Assembly: GCA_030453005.1 (NCBI GenBank)
Contig: JAKDLE010000040.1
Span: 1 to 11,510 of the forward strand
Direction of reading: 5' to 3'
From: Pseudonocardia sp.
GTDB taxonomy: Bacteria; Actinomycetota; Actinomycetes; Mycobacteriales; Pseudonocardiaceae
Length of the DNA: 11,510 bases
Shown: piece after piece, positions 6,825 to 11,510 of the stretch
Position numbering within the stretch: the stretch's first letter is position 1
How the letters are laid out: the number at the start of each line of letters is the position of its first letter
Program-made: the position numbers and the translations under genes
Notes under the pieces: model-generated
Database searches by the model: none
What the model was told of the DNA's origin: nothing
What the model saw: only the letters and a program-made list of their open reading frames with translations

Positions 6825-7986
6825 CACGAACCACCTCAAGCAGCTGTTCCAACGTGGCCAGACTGTGCCCGGCCAACAACTCGTCCAAGTACGGGAGGGC
6901 GGCCACTATTCCCCCCTGCACCGGCGCGTAGCCGTCCTTGCCTGCGTGCGGGTTGACCCACACGAGCTTGTGCGCCAGGCGGTGCAGCCGCGACATCTGC
7001 ACGCCGAGCAGGTCGGGCTCCCCGCGCTCCCAGCCGTCGGAGAACACCACGACCACCGCGCGCCGCGCCGCGCCACGCTGCCCCCACCGGTCGACGAACG
7101 CGCGCATCACCTCGCCGAGCCTGGTGCCGCCCGACCAGTCGGGGATCGCCCGACCCGCGGCGGCCAGCGCGCGGTCGGCGTCGCGCATGCGCAGCTCGCG
7201 GGTGATGCGGGTGAGTCGCGTACCCAGGGTGAACGCCTCGACGGCGCCGCCGCCCCGACCGGCCCCGCGGCGGACGACGACGTGCGCGAAGCGCAGCAGC
7301 GCGTCGGCGTAGGGCTCCATCGACCCGGAGACGTCCACGAGCAGCACCACCCTGCGCGGGCGCCGCGAGTGGTCGCGGCGGAGCAGGTCGCGCAGCTCGC
7401 CCTGGTTGCGCAGTGCCGCGCGCAGCGTGCGGCCCGCGTCGGTGGGGCCGTGTCGTGACGGGCGCAGCCGCCGCGACGCCCGTGTCGGCATGTCGGGGCG
7501 CAGCAGCGCGAGCAACCTGCGCAGGTGCTCGCGCTCGGCCGGGGTCAGCTCGGCGAGGTCACGGTTGCGCAGCACCTCGTTGCCGGTGGCGTGGGCGTGC
7601 ACCTGGGGGGTGTCGCGCTCGTCGTCGTCCTCGTCGGTGTCGCCGCGTTCGGACGGGGTCAGCGCGGCGAGACGCGGAGGCGGCGGCTTGCGCTCGTCGG
7701 TGACCGTCGTGCGGCCTCCGCCCCGCGGCGGGGTGAACCAGTCATCGAACGCCCGGTCGTAGCGAGGCAGGTCGTCGGGATCGGAGCACAGCGTGAGACG
7801 CCCGGCCCAGTACGTCTGCATCCGGCTGGTGACGTCGAGCGCGTCGAGCGCCCCGAGGAACGCGGCCACCCGGTCGGTCGTGATCGCCAGCCCGGCGGCC
7901 CGGAGCACGACGGTGAAGCCGACGAGCCCCTCGATCGGGTCCCTGTCGACCGAGCCCGGGTCGACCGGGCGAGCGTCGGTCGTCAC
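6817..7986 (-). CDS. VWA (CoxE-like) domain protein
   Basis: A 389-residue cytoplasmic protein of the CoxE-like VWA family. After an N-terminal helical region (about 15-90) and a charged, low-complexity linker (95-135, including DTDEDDDERD), the VWA domain starts near 212. The metal-ion-dependent adhesion site is complete: D218-V-S220-G-S222 in LLVDVSGSM, T288 in WSGGTRLGE and D317 in VVFSDGWERG. CoxE-like proteins work with a MoxR AAA ATPase (CoxD) to assemble the metal centre of CO dehydrogenase and related molybdenum hydroxylases. Such a MoxR gene ends three bases upstream. The start is GTG 7984-7986, directly after the MoxR TAA, without a strong Shine-Dalgarno sequence, so translation is probably coupled. 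Its stop lies inside the start of xdhC. Confidence 0.9.
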   Translation of the reverse strand: MTTDARPVDPGSVDRDPIEGLVGFTVVLRAAGLAITTDRVAAFLGALDALDVTSRMQTYWAGRLTLCSDPDDLPRYDRAFDDWFTPPRGGGRTTVTDERKPPPPRLAALTPSERGDTDEDDDERDTPQVHAHATGNEVLRNRDLAELTPAEREHLRRLLALLRPDMPTRASRRLRPSRHGPTDAGRTLRAALRNQGELRDLLRRDHSRRPRRVVLLVDVSGSMEPYADALLRFAHVVVRRGAGRGGGAVEAFTLGTRLTRITRELRMRDADRALAAAGRAIPDWSGGTRLGEVMRAFVDRWGQRGAARRAVVVVFSDGWERGEPDLLGVQMSRLHRLAHKLVWVNPHAGKDGYAPVQGGIVAALPYLDELLAGHSLATLEQLLEVVRDA

Positions 7987-7989
7987 GGG

Positions 7990-8886
7990 TTACGAGGCGA
8001 GCAGCGTGTCGAGCTGCTTGCGGACGCGGTCGGCGTCCTCGCGGTACTTGAGGACGGCGCCGAGCGTGGCCGCCGCGCTGTCGACGTCGAGATGGCGGGC
8101 GCCGACGAGCTGCAGCGCACGCGCCCAGTCGATGGTCTCGGCGACTCCGGGCGGTTTGAGCAGGTCGGCCTGGCGCAGCGCGCGGACCGCGCCCGCCACC
8201 TGCGAGGCGAGGCGCTCGGGGATCCCGGGCAGCCGCGAGTGCAGGATCTCGATCTCGCGCGCCAGGTCGGGGTGGTCGAGCCAGAGGTAGAGGCAGCGGC
8301 GCTTGAGGGCGTCGTGCACCTCGCGGGTGCGGTTGGAGGTGAGGACGACCAGCGGCGGGACCTTCGCGCGGATCTCGCCGATCTCCGGGATCGTCACCGC
8401 GTGCTCGGTGAGGACCTCCAGCAGGAAGGCCTCGAACTCGTCGTCGGCGCGGTCGATCTCGTCGATGAGCAGCACGCTCGGCGTGGTCTGCAGCGCTTCG
8501 AGGATCGGACGGGCGAGCAGGAAGCGCGGGTCGTAGAGGGAGGCCTCCACCGCCTGCATGTCGAGGGAGCTCGTACCGGCGGTGGCCTCCAGGGCGCGCA
8601 GGTGCAGCAGCTGGCGCGGGAAGTCCCAGTCATAGAGGGCCTGGGAGGCGTCGATGCCGTCGTGGCACTGCAGCCGGATCAGTTTGGCGCCGAGCACCTG
8701 GGCCAACGCCTGGGCCAGTGCGGTCTTTCCCGTACCCGGTTCTCCTTCACAGAACAGCGGGCGGTTCATGCGCATCGCGAGGAACGTGGCGGTGGCGAGC
8801 CCGTCGTCGGCGAGGTATCCGGTGGAACGCAGGGCGGCCGCCAGTGCGGCAGGCGACTCCGCGGCGGCTTCGGGGCTATCGGTCAC
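7990..8886 (-). CDS. MoxR-family AAA+ ATPase (CoxD-like)
   Basis: A 298-residue MoxR-type AAA+ ATPase. Walker A is GEPGTGKT (48-55), Walker B LLIDE (139-143), sensor 1 is in VVLTSNRTREV (from about 170), and the arginine-rich ALKRRCLYLWLDHPD segment follows at about 183-197. These are the features of a functional ATPase acting as a chaperone with a VWA partner. In the cox clusters of aerobic CO oxidisers the equivalent pair (CoxD/CoxE) builds the active-site metal cluster. I chose GTG 8884-8886 (VTDSPEAAAESPAAL) because the family normally starts about 40 residues before Walker A. A GTG at 8991 would add 35 residues without family character. A four-codon ATG ORF (8897 to 8886) overlaps the start. 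It is the first gene of the moxR-VWA-xdhC operon and faces away from rpf. Confidence 0.88.
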   Translation of the reverse strand: MTDSPEAAAESPAALAAALRSTGYLADDGLATATFLAMRMNRPLFCEGEPGTGKTALAQALAQVLGAKLIRLQCHDGIDASQALYDWDFPRQLLHLRALEATAGTSSLDMQAVEASLYDPRFLLARPILEALQTTPSVLLIDEIDRADDEFEAFLLEVLTEHAVTIPEIGEIRAKVPPLVVLTSNRTREVHDALKRRCLYLWLDHPDLAREIEILHSRLPGIPERLASQVAGAVRALRQADLLKPPGVAETIDWARALQLVGARHLDVDSAAATLGAVLKYREDADRVRKQLDTLLAS

Positions 8887-8990
8887 GTGCCCAGCATGAC
8901 GGACCGCCGGGCGTGGAGCCACCGCGGGCGCCCGGACGGTCGCAACGGGTCCATGGCTCGTCACGCTGAGTTCGGGACGGGTGTGACGCA

Positions 8991-9047
8991 CTCGGCAATA
9001 CTTCCGTTTTGGAGGTATTTATCTTGCCGAGATCAAGTCGTGATCTC
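8991..9047. promoter_or_regulatory. nested low-GC inverted repeats, candidate operator or attenuator
   Basis: CTCGGCAA (8991-8998) pairs perfectly with TTGCCGAG (9024-9031). Inside it TACTTCC (8999-9005) pairs with GGAGGTA (9011-9017), with one G-T pair and a GTTTT loop, leaving TTTATC bulged on the 3' side. A second hairpin, GAGATCA (9029-9035) with TGATCTC (9041-9047) and loop AGTCG, shares bases 9029-9031 with the first stem, so the two may compete. No gene ends here on either strand, so this is not an ordinary terminator. Confidence 0.55.
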
Positions 9048-9100
9048 CTGTCGTTGACCTGCGGATACCTGTCCATCGCGCCTGTAATCTGTTCGTTACC

Positions 9101-9114
9101 GTGACGCCTGTCAC
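9101..9114. promoter_or_regulatory. CRP/FNR-like site upstream of rpf
   Basis: The sequence GTGACGCCTGTCAC fits the core GTGA-N6-TCAC of CRP-family sites, though the flanking bases (C and T) depart from TGTGA-N6-TCACA. Its centre lies about 55 bases before the transcription start inferred from the promoter at 9126-9156. In Mycobacterium tuberculosis the CRP homologue Rv3676 is known to control rpfA, which makes the location plausible. Confidence 0.4.
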
Positions 9115-9125
9115 TGTCCCGTTTA

Positions 9126-9156
9126 TTGACGTTGGGACCGTTGGTGCTCGTAGCGT
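9126..9156 (+). promoter_or_regulatory. candidate rpf promoter
   Basis: TTGACG (9126-9131) is followed after 19 bases by TAGCGT (9151-9156), which fits the actinobacterial TANNNT -10. Transcription would begin near 9162-9164 and give a leader of about 225 bases before the rpf ATG. The spacer is longer than the usual 17-18, so this is only a candidate. Confidence 0.35.
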
Positions 9157-9167
9157 CTGTGTTCGGC

Positions 9168-9183
9168 CGACCCGCAGGGGTCG
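9168..9183 (+). promoter_or_regulatory. rpf leader hairpin
   Basis: CGACCC (9168-9173) pairs with GGGTCG (9178-9183) around the loop GCAG. It would be the first element of the rpf transcript if the candidate promoter is right. Confidence 0.45.
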
Positions 9184-9196
9184 TTCGGAAATGCAT

Positions 9197-9967
<771 letters not shown>

Positions 9968-9980
9968 TCGACCCCGTGAG

Positions 9981-10022
9981 CTCGTGCGTCGGGTCGGAGT
10001 GCACTCCGGCCCGACGCACGGG
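9981..10022. terminator. strong bidirectional hairpin between rpf and moaE
   Basis: CGTGCGTCGGG (9983-9993) pairs with CCCGACGCACG (10010-10020). The stem continues through T-G and C-G pairs into the palindrome GGAGTGCACTCC (9996-10007), giving 17 or more pairs with a TGCA loop; two more outer pairs reach 9981 and 10022. It lies 13 bases after the rpf stop and about 20 bases beyond the moaE stop, between convergent genes, so it probably terminates both. Confidence 0.75.
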
Positions 10023-10043
10023 TATCCGGTGCCGAACGAGACC

Positions 10044-10472
10044 TCAGGTCGAGTTGACCCACTCGTCGGTTCCGTCGGCGAAGGCCTGGTGCTTCCAGAC
10101 CGGCAGCAGGCGCTTCACCTCCTCCACCAGTTCGGCGCACGTCTCGAACGCCTCGCGGCGGTGGTCGGCGGCCACCGCGCACGCCAGCGCGACCTCCCCG
10201 ATCGCCAGTGGACCGACCCGGTGGCTCACCGCGACTGCGCGGACCCCCTCGGCCCGGGCGGCCACGTCCGCGGCCACCTCGGCCACGACCGTGGCCGCGC
10301 TCGGATGCGCGCTGTAGGTCAGGCCACGCACCGACCGGCCGCCGTCGTGGTCGCGCACCACACCCGCGAACGTCACCACCGCTCCCGCCCCGGCGTGGTC
10401 CACCAGCGCGGCGTGCTCGGCCACGTCCAGCGGCTCCTCGCCCACCGCGGCGCGCAGTACCTCCGCCTTCAC
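10044..10472 (-). CDS. moaE: molybdopterin synthase catalytic subunit MoaE
   Basis: A 142-residue MoaE. With MoaD it converts cyclic pyranopterin monophosphate to molybdopterin by adding two sulfurs. Visible family blocks are [17 protein letters not shown] (30-46, R40), [15 protein letters not shown] (82-96), [18 protein letters not shown] (103-120) and LLPVWKHQ (122-129). The catalytic lysines equivalent to E. coli K119 and K126 are K120 and K127, and the tail GTDEWVNST is typical. It starts at GTG 10470-10472, which overlaps the moaB TGA as GTGA, with GAGGAGGGG upstream inside moaB. It is the last gene of moaC-moaB-moaE. The MoaD partner is not in the window. Confidence 0.93.
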   Translation of the reverse strand: MKAEVLRAAVGEEPLDVAEHAALVDHAGAGAVVTFAGVVRDHDGGRSVRGLTYSAHPSAATVVAEVAADVAARAEGVRAVAVSHRVGPLAIGEVALACAVAADHRREAFETCAELVEEVKRLLPVWKHQAFADGTDEWVNST

Positions 10473-10966
10473 GCGTGATCCCCTCCTCGCAACTGGTCCA
10501 CCGCATGGTCGAGTACGTCGGCCAGCACGTCGAGACCGTCCCGAACCCCCCCTGTCGATCCGGGGAGGTTCACCACCAGAGTGCGGCCCGCCACGCCGGC
10601 GAGACCGCGCGAGAGCACGGCCGTGGGCACCGCCGGAGCGCCGGACGCGCGGATCGCGTCCGCCAGGCCGGGCACCTCGTAGTCGAGCACCGCGCGGGTG
10701 ATCTCCGGAGTGGCGTCGGTCGGCGAGATCCCGGTGCCGCCGGTCGTGATCACGACGTCGGCGCCCGCGGCCACGGCGGCGCGCAACGCCTCGCCCACGG
10801 GGTCGCCGTCGGGCACCACCGCCGGGTCCGGGGTGTCGTAGCCGCGTTCGCGCAGCCAGTCGACGATCAGCGGGCCGCCGCGGTCGGCGTACACCCCCGC
10901 CGCCGCGCGGTTGGACGCGGTGACGACTCGGGCCCGCCTCGGTGCCCCGCCCGAAGACTCGCTCAC
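10469..10966 (-). CDS. moaB: MoaB/MogA-family molybdopterin adenylyltransferase
   Basis: A 165-residue single-domain MogA/MoaB-family protein that adenylates molybdopterin before metal insertion. Visible motifs are [19 protein letters not shown] (14-32), the TTGGTG loop (74-79), SPTDATPE (81-88) with D84 near the active site, and [15 protein letters not shown] (131-145). These are the conserved nucleotide- and pterin-binding segments. It starts at GTG 10964-10966, which overlaps the moaC TGA as GTGA, with GAGGA about seven bases upstream. Actinobacterial genomes often have only this MoaB-type enzyme; from sequence alone I cannot say whether MogA would be the better name. Confidence 0.92.
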   Translation of the reverse strand: MSESSGGAPRRARVVTASNRAAAGVYADRGGPLIVDWLRERGYDTPDPAVVPDGDPVGEALRAAVAAGADVVITTGGTGISPTDATPEITRAVLDYEVPGLADAIRASGAPAVPTAVLSRGLAGVAGRTLVVNLPGSTGGVRDGLDVLADVLDHAVDQLRGGDHA

Positions 10967-11442
10967 GGCTGGTCCTCGGGCCGGGACCACGTGCCGGTCT
11001 TGCCACCGTCCTTGCGCTCGACGCGCACGCCGTCGAGCACGGCCGCCGGGTCGACAGCCTTGATCATGTCGTGCAGGGCGAGCCCGGCGACGGCCACCGC
11101 GGTGAGTGCCTCCATCTCGACGCCGGTGCGGTCGGTCGTGCGCACCGTGGCCCGGATGCGGACATCGGCGTCGCCGGGCTCGAGGTCGAGTGTGACCCCG
11201 CTGAGCGCGATGGGGTGGCACAGCGGCACGAGGTCCGGGGTGCGTTTCGCACCCATGATCCCGGCGATGCGGGCGGTCGCGAGAGCATCGCCCTTGGGCA
11301 GGCCGTCGCGGCGCAGGAGGTCGATCACCTCCGCGGTGGTGCGCAGCACTCCCGTGGCCACCGCCGTGCGGGCGGTGGCCTCCTTGTCGGTCACGTCCAC
11401 CATTCGGGCCGCGCCGGCGCGGTCCACGTGCGTCAGCTCCAC
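10963..11442 (-). CDS. moaC: cyclic pyranopterin monophosphate synthase MoaC
   Basis: A 159-residue MoaC, full length for the family. It converts the GTP-derived MoaA product to cyclic pyranopterin monophosphate. Conserved residues are present: K50 in LPKGDAL, the stretch [19 protein letters not shown] with H76, [11 protein letters not shown] with E111, HDMIKAV with D125 and K128, and the [10 protein letters not shown] tail. The start is GTG 11440-11442, because family members begin with ELTHxDxxGxARMVDV; an internal ATG at 11401-11403 would remove this. The Shine-Dalgarno sequence is weak. It heads the moaC-moaB-moaE operon. A CRP-like site lies about 53 bases upstream. Confidence 0.95.
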   Translation of the reverse strand: MELTHVDRAGAARMVDVTDKEATARTAVATGVLRTTAEVIDLLRRDGLPKGDALATARIAGIMGAKRTPDLVPLCHPIALSGVTLDLEPGDADVRIRATVRTTDRTGVEMEALTAVAVAGLALHDMIKAVDPAAVLDGVRVERKDGGKTGTWSRPEDQP

Positions 11443-11494
11443 GAGCCGAGACCCTACGGCGTCCCGCGGATCGGCTCAGGACGACGCCATCAAA

Positions 11495-11508
11495 GTGATT
11501 TGCGTCAC
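11495..11508. promoter_or_regulatory. CRP/FNR-like site upstream of moaC
   Basis: GTGATTTGCGTCAC fits GTGA-N6-TCAC. It lies 53-66 bases before the moaC start, close to the edge of the window, in a short stretch of lower GC. The same core occurs upstream of rpf at 9101-9114. The core has only eight fixed bases, so chance occurrence is possible. Confidence 0.35.
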
Positions 11509-11510
11509 CC

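Noticed and set aside
8887..8991. N-terminal extension of moxR to GTG 8991
   Set aside because: The added 35 residues do not look like MoxR, and the conserved region begins after GTG 8886.
8981..8995. TGTGACGCACTCG as a CRP site
   Set aside because: Only one half-site matches; the second half is not TCAC.
7525..9057. Plus-strand open frame of 510 codons opposite moxR and the VWA gene
   Set aside because: It is antisense to genes with complete Walker and MIDAS motifs and has no recognisable domain.
9083..9100. Possible MtrA-type box around TGTAATCTGTTCGTTACC
   Set aside because: Only loosely similar to the motif as I remember it, with no clear direct repeat; not strong enough to call.

Overview
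The window is about 70 % GC, uses GTG starts freely and overlaps its genes tightly. It also carries a resuscitation-promoting factor and several protein families typical of actinobacteria, so it looks like chromosomal DNA of a high-GC actinomycete, most plausibly Pseudonocardia-like (that placement is inference). I see no insertion sequence, phage gene, tRNA, rRNA or CRISPR array.

Layout. (1) 1-711 (+): the 3' part of a GerMN/Gmad2 envelope protein. (2) 723-1166 (-): a decayed membrane-protein gene split by two compensating frameshifts. It is followed by 1203-2087 (-), an Rpn-type PD-(D/E)XK nuclease-like protein. (3) 2127-5502 (-): a three-gene signalling operon made of an ErcA-like iron-dependent alcohol dehydrogenase, a soluble GAF histidine kinase and a NarL-type response regulator. 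The junction between dehydrogenase and kinase carries a 38-bp tandem repeat, and each unit brings its own Shine-Dalgarno sequence and start codon. (4) 5709-8886 (-): MoxR ATPase, VWA (CoxE-like) protein and XdhC/CoxF-like protein, a maturation cassette for molybdenum hydroxylases with no hydroxylase structural gene in view. (5) 8887-9388: a 502-bp non-coding divergent region with a low-GC nested dyad, a CRP-like site, a candidate promoter and a highly structured leader. The leader has a predicted pseudoknot and a hairpin that hides the rpf Shine-Dalgarno sequence. (6) 9389-9967 (+): a secreted Rpf muralytic enzyme with LysM. (7) 10044-11442 (-): moaC-moaB-moaE, molybdopterin biosynthesis genes joined by GTGA overlaps.

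How the genes fit together. The moa genes make the molybdopterin cofactor, while the MoxR/VWA/XdhC trio matures enzymes that use it; both flank the rpf locus. The dehydrogenase/kinase/regulator operon is probably a separate sensory unit for an alcohol or aldehyde. The most unusual signals are the reiterated start-codon cassettes before the kinase and the structured rpf leader, which I cannot match to the c-di-AMP (ydaO) riboswitch often found before actinobacterial rpf genes.
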